Assembly (NCBI RefSeq): GCF_016820245.1
Contig: NZ_JAFCAR010000003.1
Location: forward strand, 1 to 64,000
Source of the DNA: Jannaschia sp. Os4
GTDB lineage: Bacteria > Pseudomonadota > Alphaproteobacteria > Rhodobacterales > Rhodobacteraceae
DNA length: 64,000 nucleotides
Reading direction: 5' to 3'
Of the stretch, positions 34,414-43,146 are shown in pieces. Under the pieces are notes generated by a model that worked only from the letters and a program-made list of their open reading frames with translations, made no database searches and had not been told where the DNA came from. The position numbers and the translations under genes were made by a program. The first letter of the stretch is position 1, and every line of letters begins with the position of its first letter.

Positions 34414-34516
34414 CGGGATTCTCCGGTTCTGGTGTTCGAACCCGTCCTTCTGACAGGAGGCACACGATTGGCCTGGATACCGTATGCTCCTCGAAATGGC
34501 CGAGAATATGTTTACG
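34414..34516 (-). promoter_or_regulatory. fliC upstream region
   Basis: A 103-base gap, noticeably AT-richer than its surroundings from about 34490 into the end of the flgN-like gene. GGAG before the ATG is the ribosome binding site. A loose sigma-54-like pair, GG-N10-GC, reads on the minus strand at 34459-34474 but matches the consensus poorly. No TTAA-N7-TTAA box is present. This leader is the expected FlbT target. Confidence 0.4.
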
Positions 34517-34915
34517 TTACAATAAGTTGTATAAAGTTCTCTTGGTTCGTTGGGGCGCGCGGATCCGACCGTCCGTCGTGTAGGTCGCCGTACCCTCCAT
34601 GGGCGAGACCAGTCGGGTCAGTTCGTCCGAGAGAAGTTCCAGCGCGTCGCCGATGCATTCGAGGCGGGACGCGTTTCGCGCGAAGCTCTCTCGAACCTCT
34701 TGGAGACGTCGATGCGTCGCAGCCGAAGCAGCTTCCGGATCCGCGTTCGAGGACCGTTCCGCGACCAGGGTCTCCAGGATCGAGATTGCCTCCGTCTTCC
34801 GCGGGAGGAGATCGGAGAGGGCCGAGAGATCCCCGTCGCGCAGTGCGGCCTCCTCGTCTCGAGCGATCGCCTCCAGCAACCCCACGATCGCCCCGCGGTG
34901 CGACAGCGCGGTCAT
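34517..34915 (-). CDS. FlgN-like flagellar export chaperone
   Basis: A 132-residue helical protein (MTALSHRGAIVGLLEAIARD onward) with long amphipathic helices containing LSALSDLLPRKTEAISILETL (cut) and LQEVRESFARNASRLECIGD. Length and pattern resemble FlgN, the chaperone of the hook-filament junction proteins FlgK and FlgL, both encoded just upstream. The start overlaps the flgJ-like stop (ATGA). FlgN is weakly conserved, so this is a pattern- and context-based call. Confidence 0.62.
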   Translation of the reverse strand: MTALSHRGAIVGLLEAIARDEEAALRDGDLSALSDLLPRKTEAISILETLVAERSSNADPEAASAATHRRLQEVRESFARNASRLECIGDALELLSDELTRLVSPMEGTATYTTDGRIRAPQRTKRTLYNLL

Positions 34916-35196
34916 CGGTCCGCGCCTCCCGGTCGTCCGTATGCCTCGATCGCGCGCTCGACTTGAACCGCCAAGCCTATCCCCGTCCCATGCGCCATCT
35001 GGCTTCCGATCGCCTGCGCGAGGAACCCCCGCCATATCGAGGAACCGGTGCTCTCGTCCGCGGGCGATGCGGTGGAGAGCATGTCCTCGAATGCCTGCGA
35101 CAGCAGGGTCGCCTCGAACTCGCGCGCCGGTCCCTTCGCGGGCGACGGCATGTCGAGGGACGGCGAGGACGGGGCCGCGAGGGGTCGAATGTCCAT
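34912..35196 (-). CDS. flgJ: Rod-binding protein, FlgJ N-domain / CheL-like
   Basis: A 94-residue protein equal to the N-terminal rod-capping domain of FlgJ: AREFEATLLSQAFEDMLSTA, then SIWRGFLAQAIGSQMAHGTGIGLA (split: SIWRGFLAQAIG, SQMAHGTGIGLA) and VERAIEAYG. There is no glycosidase domain; the SltF-like enzyme at 19967 would supply that activity. Such stand-alone domains are called CheL in Caulobacter relatives. It overlaps the flgN-like gene and lies two bases after flgI. Confidence 0.82.
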   Translation of the reverse strand: MDIRPLAAPSSPSLDMPSPAKGPAREFEATLLSQAFEDMLSTASPADESTGSSIWRGFLAQAIGSQMAHGTGIGLAVQVERAIEAYGRPGGADR

Positions 35197-35198
35197 GA

Positions 35199-36347
35199 TC
35201 AGATGATCTCCAAGTCTGCATGGAGGGCGCCGGCGGCCTTGATCGCTTGCAGGATCGCGATGGTCTCGGTAGCGCCGACGCCGATCGCGTTCAGCCCGTC
35301 CACGAGCTGCTGCAAGCTGACGTCTCCCGGAAGGACGGTGAAGCGCGCGTCCCGCTCCCTGACCTCGATCTCCATCTGGGGCACGACGACGGTCTCCCCG
35401 AGCGAGAAGGGCGCGGGCTGGCTGACCTCTACGTTCTCGCGGACCGACACGGTCAGCCCGCCTTGGCTCACCGCGACCTGCGCGATGCGGACATCGGCGC
35501 CCATGACGATGGTGCCCGACCGCGCGTCGATCACCACACGGGCTGCGACGTCCGGCATCACGCGGATGCTCTCGATCCGCGCGATCAGCCCGGTCAGGTC
35601 GGTCTTCTCGGGCGGCCATATCTCGACGGTCGTCGGATCGATCGCATCGGCCGTGCCCGGGCCGATCGTCGAGTTGATCGCATCCTCCACCCTCTGGGCC
35701 GTGGTGAAGTCAGGCGTCCGCAGCGTGATCCGAAGGGTATCCATGCTGTCGAACCGAAACTCCACCTCGCGTTCGACGGTCGCGCCATTCTCGATCCGGG
35801 CGACGGTCGGGACCCCCTCGACCAAAGCGGCATTCGCGCCCTGCGCAGCCCAGCCGGCGACCGCGATAGGACCTTGGGCCACCGCGTAGACCTGACCATC
35901 CGCGCCGGAGAGCGGGGACACCACGAGCGTCCCGCCGCGCAGGCTGCTCGCGTCGCCGATGGAGCTGACGACCACGTCGATCGTCTGGCCCATCCGCGCG
36001 AACGGGGGCAGCATGGCGGTCACCATGACGGCGGCGGTGTTGGTCGTCTTGATGTCCTCGCCGCCGAGGTTCCCGACCCCGAGACGGTCGAGCATCCCCT
36101 CGATCGACCGCCCCGTGAACGGAACATTCCTGAGCCGGTCGCCCGTCCCCTCCAACCCGACCACGAGGCCGTATCCCACGAGCTGGTTCTCCCGGACGCC
36201 CTCGACATGCGCGATGTCCTTGATGCGCACCTGGGCGGAGGCGGGGACCGCGAAGCCGAGGATCAGAAGCGAGGAAGCGACGAGCACGGCGAAGCGGAAG
36301 GGGGCCACGAAGGTGCCTCCCGGATGTGGGACGCGCGGGGTCGGCAT
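35199..36347 (-). CDS. flgI: Flagellar P-ring protein FlgI
   Basis: A 382-residue periplasmic ring protein. The signal peptide ends AVPASAQ near residue 36. The mature protein begins VRIKDIAHVEGVRENQLVGYG (cut) then GLVVGLEGTGD, the standard FlgI opening, followed by NTAAVMVTAMLPPFARMGQ, IDVVVSSIGDASSLRGGTL and the ending LQQLVDGLNAIGVGATETIA. The start overlaps the flgL stop (ATGA). All conserved blocks are intact. Confidence 0.95.
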   Translation of the reverse strand: MPTPRVPHPGGTFVAPFRFAVLVASSLLILGFAVPASAQVRIKDIAHVEGVRENQLVGYGLVVGLEGTGDRLRNVPFTGRSIEGMLDRLGVGNLGGEDIKTTNTAAVMVTAMLPPFARMGQTIDVVVSSIGDASSLRGGTLVVSPLSGADGQVYAVAQGPIAVAGWAAQGANAALVEGVPTVARIENGATVEREVEFRFDSMDTLRITLRTPDFTTAQRVEDAINSTIGPGTADAIDPTTVEIWPPEKTDLTGLIARIESIRVMPDVAARVVIDARSGTIVMGADVRIAQVAVSQGGLTVSVRENVEVSQPAPFSLGETVVVPQMEIEVRERDARFTVLPGDVSLQQLVDGLNAIGVGATETIAILQAIKAAGALHADLEII

Positions 36348-37417
36348 CAGCGCAGGAAGTCGAGGTAGGTGAGGTTCGAGATCATGGACGTCGCGGCGTA
36401 GCTCGCCTCCAAGGTGGAGGTGAGCTGCACGACGCGGTTCGCGGCCTCGTAGGGATCGATGCCCTCGAGCTCGATCGTCTGGTTCTCGTAGATCCCCACC
36501 AAGACGGCCTGGCGGTCCATGTGGTCCTCGAGCCGGGCCTGTTGCGCGCCCAAGCGGGTCTCGTCCTGCCGTATCGTCGACAGGCCTCCCTCGATCGCGG
36601 TCATGGCCGCCCCCATCCACGTGGCGTAGGCGTCCGGATCGTCGATCTCCGACGGGGGAGCCGCGATGAGCATCGCGAGCCCCTCCAGCGCGGCCACGAA
36701 CCCGGGATCGTTCGCCTGCACCCCGTAGGCCAGCGTCGCACCTCCCCCGATCGATGCCGCGACGCGGGGCAACGGCTGCGCGCCGGCATCCCGGCGGGGC
36801 GTTCCGTCGTAGAGGGTCTGCTCGAACGCACCCGATCCGCCGTCGATGTCGAAGATCGCGCGCACCCCCGCGACCGCCGAGGCCGCCGTAGTCCCGTCTC
36901 CCGGTGGTCCGCCCACGGCGGCGGCGACGATCGCCTCCGGGGAGGTTCCGCTCCGGGGGCTGGCATCGGACCAAGCGCGAAGCGGGGCTGCCCCGCTCGC
37001 GGTCCCTGCGAAGAGATGGGCCTCGCCGTAGCCGACGTTCATCTGCAGGACAATCGCGTCGTAGGCGGCGCGGGCCGCCTGCCCGACCGCGGACACGGTC
37101 GGGCCCGGCTCGGACCGGTTGGGCGTCGCGACCTGAAGGAACGTCCCCAGCGTGTCCCGAACGCCCGAGAGGACGTCGGCCATGACCTCCATGCGTCCCG
37201 AGAGGAGTTCGTTCGAGACGATCTGGCCACGCTCGCGCTCGGCGCTCGCGCGGAGGGACAAGGCCTGCGCGGCGCGTCCTCGCAGGTCCGCGTGGGGGTC
37301 GGCGCGCAGGCCCGTCGCCAGTTCCCGGTTCGCCGTCTCGAGCCGTGCGCGGATCTGGGCCAGACCCTTCCGGTCGGTGTCGAACAGTCCGAATGTCGAG
37401 GTCGCGGAGGAGATCAT
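36347..37417 (-). CDS. flgL: Flagellar hook-filament junction protein FlgL
   Basis: A 356-residue flagellin-like junction protein. N-terminal residues 10-60 have the helical flagellin pattern (RARLETANRELATGLRADPH), and the C-terminus ends VVQLTSTLEASYAATSMISNLTYLDFL (split: VVQLTSTLEASYA, ATSMISNLTYLDFL). The middle is variable. It follows flgK with seven bases between and overlaps flgI. The identity is supported by the order flgE-flgK-flgL-flgI. Confidence 0.9.
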   Translation of the reverse strand: MISSATSTFGLFDTDRKGLAQIRARLETANRELATGLRADPHADLRGRAAQALSLRASAERERGQIVSNELLSGRMEVMADVLSGVRDTLGTFLQVATPNRSEPGPTVSAVGQAARAAYDAIVLQMNVGYGEAHLFAGTASGAAPLRAWSDASPRSGTSPEAIVAAAVGGPPGDGTTAASAVAGVRAIFDIDGGSGAFEQTLYDGTPRRDAGAQPLPRVAASIGGGATLAYGVQANDPGFVAALEGLAMLIAAPPSEIDDPDAYATWMGAAMTAIEGGLSTIRQDETRLGAQQARLEDHMDRQAVLVGIYENQTIELEGIDPYEAANRVVQLTSTLEASYAATSMISNLTYLDFLR

Positions 37418-37424
37418 GACGGAC

Positions 37425-38843
37425 TCATACGGCGGCGAGCAACGTGTCGAGCATGTCGCTGATGGCGCGGATCGCTTCGCTGTTCGCGCGATAGCTCTGC
37501 TGAAGGCGGGACAGGGCGTGCAGTTCGGCATCGACGTCCACGCCGGTGGCGGACCTCCGCGCGGTCCCGATGGCCGTCGCTCCGGCGGCGATGGACTCGC
37601 TTCTGTCCTCCGCCGTGACCCGTGCCGCATGATGAGCGGTCACGAGCGCAGCGGCATGACCGCCGAGGGTGGCGGCGGTGGGCAGACCTTCGGCGGTCGA
37701 GAACGCGCGACGGTCCGTCAAGGCATCGACATAGGCGAGGACGAGCGTCGGATCGCCGGCGGGTCCTTCCGCCGATGCGCCGAATCCGTCGCGCAGGCGC
37801 CATGTCTGTCCCGATCCGTCCGGCTGCACCACGTCGTTCACGGACAGACGCGAGGCCAACCCGTCGTAGGGGGCCGTCGGAGAGGCGCCCGAGTCGGTGA
37901 ACAGCCCCGGCTGGCCGGCCGCGCGGGTCGTGTCCGCGCCTTCGAACGCGTGCACGAGGCCCGCTGCGAAGGCGTCGATCTGGCTTCGCATGCGCGGCAC
38001 GTCGTCCAGCAGCACCGCGAACTCGCCGGAGAGGCGCCCTTGGGCCGGCCCCCGGGCGCCGGCGACCGTCGGAGTGACGTCGACTTCCGTCATCCCCACG
38101 ACAGCCGTGAGCGTGCCCGCGGTCGCGTCGAAGGCGACCTCCTCCGCGCGGCTTCCTGACACGAGCACGGTGCCCGTGGACGTGAAAGCGACCGTTCCGC
38201 CGCCGGCTCCGCGCGTGGTCCTGATGTCGCCGAGCCGCGCCAAGCGGTCGGCGACCCCTGCCAGCTCATCCTCGAAGGAGGCCCGCTGCGGGGCGTCGAG
38301 GGTTCCGCGGGAAAGATGCGCGTTGATCTGCGCGATCCTCTGGAGGTCGCGGTTCATCTGCACGACGGACTGATCGATGCGGTTGATCGCGACCGCCTCG
38401 ACCTCGTCGAGGCTCCCGGCGATGGCGTTGACCGTCTCCGCGAGGGTGACCGCGGCGTCGACCACCGCGGAGCGGCTGGCCGCGTCCTCCGGGGCGGTGG
38501 ACATCTGGATCATCGAGGTCTCGAGCGCGGACAGGCGGGCGGTGAGCCCGCTCGCGTCCCCGGGTTGGCCGAGGCGGGCGGTATGGAGGGAGAGGAGTTC
38601 GGCCACAGCTTGCTGACGGCCCAGCCGTCCGATCTCGAGCCGATGAATGCGTTCGACCGTCGCATCGCGTTCCGTCGAGATCACGGCCTCGGTCACCCCG
38701 CCGAGGCCGGTGGTGTTGGTGACCGAACGACGGGCGTATCCAGGACGATCCACGTTGGCGATGTTGGTCGCCGTGGCATCGGCCCACGTGGCGACGGCGG
38801 CGAGGCCGCCGATGCTGCTGGCGTAGGCTGCGGCGAGGGTCAT
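37425..38843 (-). CDS. flgK: Flagellar hook-associated protein FlgK
   Basis: A 472-residue hook-filament junction protein. The N-terminal rod/hook motif reads TNIANVDRPGYARRSV; the C-terminus has the matching helix ELHALSRLQQSYRANSEAIRA (cut) ending ISDMLDTLL. The central region has VNAIAGSLDEVEAVAINRID and QIDAFAAGLVHAFE, as in other FlgK proteins. It lies 20 bases downstream of flgE on the minus strand. Confidence 0.93.
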   Translation of the reverse strand: MTLAAAYASSIGGLAAVATWADATATNIANVDRPGYARRSVTNTTGLGGVTEAVISTERDATVERIHRLEIGRLGRQQAVAELLSLHTARLGQPGDASGLTARLSALETSMIQMSTAPEDAASRSAVVDAAVTLAETVNAIAGSLDEVEAVAINRIDQSVVQMNRDLQRIAQINAHLSRGTLDAPQRASFEDELAGVADRLARLGDIRTTRGAGGGTVAFTSTGTVLVSGSRAEEVAFDATAGTLTAVVGMTEVDVTPTVAGARGPAQGRLSGEFAVLLDDVPRMRSQIDAFAAGLVHAFEGADTTRAAGQPGLFTDSGASPTAPYDGLASRLSVNDVVQPDGSGQTWRLRDGFGASAEGPAGDPTLVLAYVDALTDRRAFSTAEGLPTAATLGGHAAALVTAHHAARVTAEDRSESIAAGATAIGTARRSATGVDVDAELHALSRLQQSYRANSEAIRAISDMLDTLLAAV

Positions 38844-38862
38844 CGGATCGGCCCGCCCGGGA

Positions 38863-40173
38863 TCAGCGCTTGATGCGGACGGTCTCGTCCAGCATCTCGT
38901 CGACGGTCGTCACGATCTTCGCGTTGGACGAGTATGCCCGCTGTATCTGGATGAGGCGGGTCAGTTCCTCGGCGAGTTCGACGGTCGACCCTTCGAGCGC
39001 ACCGGACGTGATGCTTCCCGCCGCCCCCGTCCCGGCCGTCGAGAGCGTGACGTCCCCGCTAGACCGGGACAGGAAGTATGCGTTCCCGTCGGCCGGACGG
39101 AGCCCGTTCGCGTTCGGGACCGTCGCCAGGGGCACCTCGTAGAGCGCCCGCCGCAGCCCGTTGTCGAAGACGCCGTAGAGCGTTCCGTCGTCACCGAACT
39201 CCGTCCGGGACAGCGCGCCGCTGGACGTGCCGTCGGCTTCGACGGAAAGGGGCGTATAGCTGCCGGCGAACTGGGTGATCCCGTCGAGCGTCCCCGGCGC
39301 GCCGAGCGTGACCGCCAGGGTCTGGGGTGCGGCACCGTTGTCGATGCCGAGGGTCGCCTCGCCCGTGGTGCCGTCGAACGCGAAGGATGCCGGTGCCGGG
39401 GCCGTGGACACGACGTTGGAGTAGGTCATCGGAGTCCCGGCCATCGGTCCGCTGTCGTGGAACGCGACGTCCACCGATCCGTAGGCCACCCCGGCCTCGT
39501 CTCCGAACGACAGGGTCCATTCGTTCGCCGCGGTCCCCGGCTGCCACGAGAAGTTGAGCCGATGCGTCGCCCCGAGCGGATCGAAGATGGACGCGGTGGT
39601 GAGGTACGGGTCGCCGGGCACCGCGTGCCCCGTGTCCTGTGACGGGAGGTTCCCGGCGAGGCCCACGGTGGCGGTGGGCGATCCGGGCGTCGACTGACTG
39701 CCGATGTTGACGGTGGCGAGGTCGCCGAAGCCGTTGCGGTCCACGACGCCGAGGCCCTTCCCCCCGTCATGGCGGAAGCCGGCGAGGTAGAGGCCCGCGG
39801 CATTCCGCAGGTTGCCGTCCGAATCCACGCGGAACGAGCCCGCGCGCGTAAGCTGATAGCCGGACAGGTCCGGGTCATCGGGGTTCTCCGACACCACGAA
39901 GAAGCCGGGTCCGCTTATTCCGAGGTCCGTCGCCCGCTGGGTCGCACGCAACTGGCCGTCGACGTCGACGTCCGCGGTCTGGACCGCGCGCACGCCGCCT
40001 GGGGGAACCTGCGCGAAGCCGCTCACGGAGACGGTGGACGTGACGAACTGGGAGAACGTCCTGCGATAGCCGTCGGTGTTCGCGTTCGCGATGTTGGAGG
40101 AGACGTTCCCCGCCGCCGCGGCATTCGCCCGGAGCCCGCTCACGCTGGCCTGCATCGCGTTCGAGATCGACAT
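38863..40173 (-). CDS. flgE: Flagellar hook protein FlgE
   Basis: A 436-residue hook subunit. The N-terminal SNAMQASVSGLRANAAAAGN and VSSNIANANTDGYRRTFSQF motifs and the C-terminal STVELAEELTRLIQIQRAYS plus ANAKIVTTVDEMLDE-like ending (SSNAKIVTTVDEMLDE) are diagnostic. The middle contains the F/G/E domain DLGISGPGFFVVSENPD and the beta-rich hook domain. It is the first gene of the flgE-flgK-flgL-flgI-flgJ-flgN run, with an inverted repeat and a weak CtrA-like box upstream. Confidence 0.95.
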   Translation of the reverse strand: MSISNAMQASVSGLRANAAAAGNVSSNIANANTDGYRRTFSQFVTSTVSVSGFAQVPPGGVRAVQTADVDVDGQLRATQRATDLGISGPGFFVVSENPDDPDLSGYQLTRAGSFRVDSDGNLRNAAGLYLAGFRHDGGKGLGVVDRNGFGDLATVNIGSQSTPGSPTATVGLAGNLPSQDTGHAVPGDPYLTTASIFDPLGATHRLNFSWQPGTAANEWTLSFGDEAGVAYGSVDVAFHDSGPMAGTPMTYSNVVSTAPAPASFAFDGTTGEATLGIDNGAAPQTLAVTLGAPGTLDGITQFAGSYTPLSVEADGTSSGALSRTEFGDDGTLYGVFDNGLRRALYEVPLATVPNANGLRPADGNAYFLSRSSGDVTLSTAGTGAAGSITSGALEGSTVELAEELTRLIQIQRAYSSNAKIVTTVDEMLDETVRIKR

Positions 40174-40222
40174 CGTGGGTTCCTCCGAGGAATCGGTCTG
40201 CTCGTTCGCTAGGGGCCGGATC

Positions 40223-40243
40223 CTAACGAAGGGTTACCCTTCG
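40223..40243. promoter_or_regulatory. Inverted repeat and weak CtrA-like box before flgE
   Basis: CTAA-N7-TTAC at 40223-40237 is a two-mismatch version of the CtrA box. It overlaps a perfect inverted repeat, CGAAGGG-TTA-CCCTTCG (40227-40243). The element sits between the stop of the 426-residue protein gene and the flgE start, so it could be a terminator, an operator, or both. Confidence 0.45.
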
Positions 40244-40251
40244 AATTCTCG

Positions 40252-41532
40252 CTATTCGTCCGGTTCGGGAACCGATCGCGCGAGCGCGTCGCGGACCGTG
40301 CCGAGGCCGAGGGAACCGTGCTGCGATGGCTCGTATGGATCCGGCACGAGAGGCGTCCGATCCATCGCCGCCGCTCCGTCGGCACCCGCACCCTCGGCGC
40401 CGGGCCTTCGAGCGGGCGACGAGTTCCACAGCCCGAGTTCGTGTCCGATCCGAATGGTCTCATCCAGGTCGCGGCGCTCCTCCGACGCGGCATACCCCGC
40501 CCCCGATCGCTCGAGGAAGTCGACGTAGCGCGTCCAGGCGTCGGCATAGCCGGGGATGAACCGTGCCAGCGCAAGGATCCGCTCGTGACCATCCACGACC
40601 GTGGGGAGGTCGGTCCGACCTGCCTCCGCCGAAGCGTAGAACGTCATCGCGATCCGCGAGATCCGCGCGGCGCTGCTCGGATGATCGGCGGGCCCGCGCC
40701 CGTCGAGCGCGACCAACGCGCGGATCGCGGCGATCGGGCGACCCGTCCGAAGCGACAGCGCCGCGATCCGTCGCGTCGTCTCCTCCTCGTCACGCCACGA
40801 CGCATGCAGCATCCGCAACGCGGCAAGGGTCGATTCCGCGTCTTCGCGCCGCGCCCGGAAGGCGGCGTCGATCTCCTCCAACCGCGTTCGATGGGCCCAC
40901 CACGATCGTACCGCGGTGGGTCCGGAAGGCCCGGCCACTTCGCCTCGGCGGGCACGGAGCAGATCGCGCATGTGCGCGTTGCCCGGCAGGTCGGCGAGCG
41001 CCTCGAGCGCGGCGTCCGCGCCCCGTTGCACGGCCAGCCTGCCCAACCGATCCGCGACGAGGGACCGCAGCGGGGCGGGAAGCCGATGCAAGGAGCGGAT
41101 GGCCACGTCGAGATCCGCACCGACGGCGCCAACCGCACGGAACGGCGCGACGAACGCATCCTCCTGCCACCCAGCCAGCGCCAAGGGTTCGGGCGTCCGC
41201 TCCGGCGTGGTCCCCCGAGCGACCGCCGTGAGCGCCGTCAGCCGGCGGAGCCGAGCCCTCGCGCGGGGCGTGCTCGGGGGAGGGACCGCGGCGAGAAGGC
41301 TGTCCGCCTCGCGAAGGAATCCGCGCGCCAAGTGGAAGGAGGCCGCGTCCAGCGCGTCGTCCACCGCGCCCGAACGCCATCCACCGGCCATGGTCCGGCG
41401 GGCCGCGACGAACGGGCCGTCCGCGAACCGTCCGAGGTGAAGGGACGCGGGGACGTACGCGCTCGGCGGGTCCGCGACCGCGACACCCGCGAGGCAGGCC
41501 CACAGGAGGTATATGCCTACAATTGCTCGCAT
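40252..41532 (-). CDS. Exported helical protein of the flagellar locus (MotC-like candidate)
   Basis: A 426-residue product. Residues 1-20 (MRAIVGIYLLWACLAGVAVA) form a signal peptide; the rest is soluble and almost wholly helical, in repeated helix-turn-helix units resembling TPR/solenoid proteins (SFHLARGFLREADSLLAAVP, RRIAALSLRTGRPIAAIRAL), with a disordered Pro/Gly/Ala tail from about residue 380. Size, signal peptide and position in a motility locus resemble the rhizobial periplasmic motor protein MotC (about 430 residues), but I cannot show sequence homology. It is divergent from flgF, 64 bases away. No other family recognised. Confidence 0.5.
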   Translation of the reverse strand: MRAIVGIYLLWACLAGVAVADPPSAYVPASLHLGRFADGPFVAARRTMAGGWRSGAVDDALDAASFHLARGFLREADSLLAAVPPPSTPRARARLRRLTALTAVARGTTPERTPEPLALAGWQEDAFVAPFRAVGAVGADLDVAIRSLHRLPAPLRSLVADRLGRLAVQRGADAALEALADLPGNAHMRDLLRARRGEVAGPSGPTAVRSWWAHRTRLEEIDAAFRARREDAESTLAALRMLHASWRDEEETTRRIAALSLRTGRPIAAIRALVALDGRGPADHPSSAARISRIAMTFYASAEAGRTDLPTVVDGHERILALARFIPGYADAWTRYVDFLERSGAGYAASEERRDLDETIRIGHELGLWNSSPARRPGAEGAGADGAAAMDRTPLVPDPYEPSQHGSLGLGTVRDALARSVPEPDE

Positions 41533-41596
41533 TGTTTCCTTGATCGGGATGGGCGCCTGCCGCAAACGAAGCAAGAACAAAACGCGGGGCATTCTC

Positions 41597-42337
41597 ATGG
41601 ACGGCATCACGCACGTCGCGCTTTCCTCGGCCACGGCGATGGAACGGGCGCTCGGCGTGACCGCGAACAACGTCGCGAACGCGAACACCGACGGATACCG
41701 GGCCGAACGCGTGAGCTTCGCGTCGCACGTCGCGGCCGCGCGTGCGCAGGACGGCACCCCGACGGCCTACGTCCTCGATACGGGTTCGTGGGTCGATGAG
41801 CGCTCGGGCCCGCTCGTCCGGACTGGGAACCCGCTCGACGTCGCGCTCTCGGGCCCGGCCGCGTTCGCCTATTCCCTGCCGGACGGACAGGTCGCCTACG
41901 GACGCGACGGGCGCCTCACGATCGGACCCGACGGTACCCTTTCGACCGCCGCCGGGATCCCGGTCCTCGACGACGGCGGCGGGCGGATCGAGGTGCCGGG
42001 CGAGGGCGGGTCCGTGTCCATCTCCGGCGACGGCACGATCAGCATGGACGGGCTGGGCGAGATCGCCCGGTTGGGCCTTCACGACATGTCGGATCTGCAG
42101 TCCTACGTCCGGGTCGGCGACGGCATGTTCGTCCCTCCCGACGGACGGGCGCCCCCTCCGAGCGAGCAGGGGACCACGATCGTCCAAGGTTCGGTCGAGG
42201 GATCGAACGTCGCGCCCGTCCTCGAGATGACGAGGCTCGTGGAGATCCAGCGGGCCTACGAGCGCGCGTCGACCGTCATGACGACGCACGACGATCTTTC
42301 GCGCGACGCGGTCCGCCGCCTCGCGCGCCCGACATGA
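41597..42337 (+). CDS. flgF: Flagellar proximal rod protein FlgF
   Basis: A 246-residue rod protein. It carries the N-terminal VTANNVANANTDGYRAERVSF motif (cut), the central GNPLDVALSGPAAFAYSLPD block and the C-terminal PVLEMTRLVEIQRAYERAST. It begins the plus-strand operon flgF-flgG-flgA-flgH-fliL2. The ATG at 41597 is the only start before the motif that fits the family. Confidence 0.92.
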   Translation: MDGITHVALSSATAMERALGVTANNVANANTDGYRAERVSFASHVAAARAQDGTPTAYVLDTGSWVDERSGPLVRTGNPLDVALSGPAAFAYSLPDGQVAYGRDGRLTIGPDGTLSTAAGIPVLDDGGGRIEVPGEGGSVSISGDGTISMDGLGEIARLGLHDMSDLQSYVRVGDGMFVPPDGRAPPPSEQGTTIVQGSVEGSNVAPVLEMTRLVEIQRAYERASTVMTTHDDLSRDAVRRLARPT

Positions 42338-42359
42338 CCAACGTGATGGGAGAGCAGGC

Positions 42360-43145
42360 ATGAAGGCCTTGGCGACCGCGGCGACCGGGATGCACGCCCA
42401 ACAGATGGCGGTGGACGTCATCTCCAACAACATCGCGAACGCGAACACGACCGCGTTCAAGTCGTCGCGCGTCGCTTTCCGCGACCTCATGTACCAGTCC
42501 CTGCAGCGCGAGGGCGCCGCGACGTCCCAAGCGGGCACGGCCGCGCCCGTCGGGATCGACGTGGGTCTCGGGGTCGAGGGCGCGGGAACGGCGAGGCTCC
42601 ATTCGCAGGGGGGGCTGACGCGGACGGAGGCCGATCTGGACGTCGCCATCGACGGCGCAGGCTACTTCGTCGTCGCTGCCCCGGACGGGACCGAGACCTA
42701 CACCCGGGATGGCTCCTTCGGGCTGTCCTCCGAGGGGCAGGTGGTGACGCTGCTCGGCCACGAGGTCGGGCCGGGTATCGTCGTTCCGGAACGGACGCAG
42801 TCCATCGAGATCGGCGAGGACGGCGAGGTCCTCGCATATGTCGAGGACGATCCGGAGCCGGTACGGATCGGGCGGCTGACCATGGCGACCTTCGTGAACC
42901 AAGCGGGGCTCCGCCCGATCGGGAACAACCTCTTCGAGGCGACGGCCGCCTCGGGGGATCCGATCCAAGGCGTTCCCGGGGATCCCGGGTTCGGCGCGCT
43001 CCGACAAGGGTATCTCGAGAACTCGAACGTGGACGTGATCCAGCAGATCACTGACCTCATCAAGGCGCAGCGGGCCTACGAGCTCAACTCCAAGACGATC
43101 GAGACGGCGGACCAGATGATGTCGACCGCGACGCGGGCGCGCTGA
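42360..43145 (+). CDS. flgG: Flagellar distal rod protein FlgG
   Basis: A 261-residue distal rod protein. It begins MKALATAATGMHAQQMAVDVI (cut) then SNNIANANTTAFKSSRVAF, with DLDVAIDGAGYFVVAAPDG and the diagnostic ending VDVIQQITDLIKAQRAYELN (cut) SKTIETADQMMSTATR. Conservation is high over the whole length. A ribosome binding site GGGAGAG lies upstream, and flgA follows after one base. Confidence 0.96.
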   Translation: MKALATAATGMHAQQMAVDVISNNIANANTTAFKSSRVAFRDLMYQSLQREGAATSQAGTAAPVGIDVGLGVEGAGTARLHSQGGLTRTEADLDVAIDGAGYFVVAAPDGTETYTRDGSFGLSSEGQVVTLLGHEVGPGIVVPERTQSIEIGEDGEVLAYVEDDPEPVRIGRLTMATFVNQAGLRPIGNNLFEATAASGDPIQGVPGDPGFGALRQGYLENSNVDVIQQITDLIKAQRAYELNSKTIETADQMMSTATRAR

Positions 43146-43146
43146 C

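Noticed and set aside
34459-34474. Sigma-54 promoter before fliC
   Set aside because: Only the GG and GC dinucleotides fit; the flanking bases match the consensus poorly, so it is noted in the region entry but not called.
33637-35889. A 750-codon open frame opposite fliC, flgN, flgJ and flgI
   Set aside because: Four well-recognised flagellar genes occupy the other strand; the antisense product is low-complexity and has no motif.
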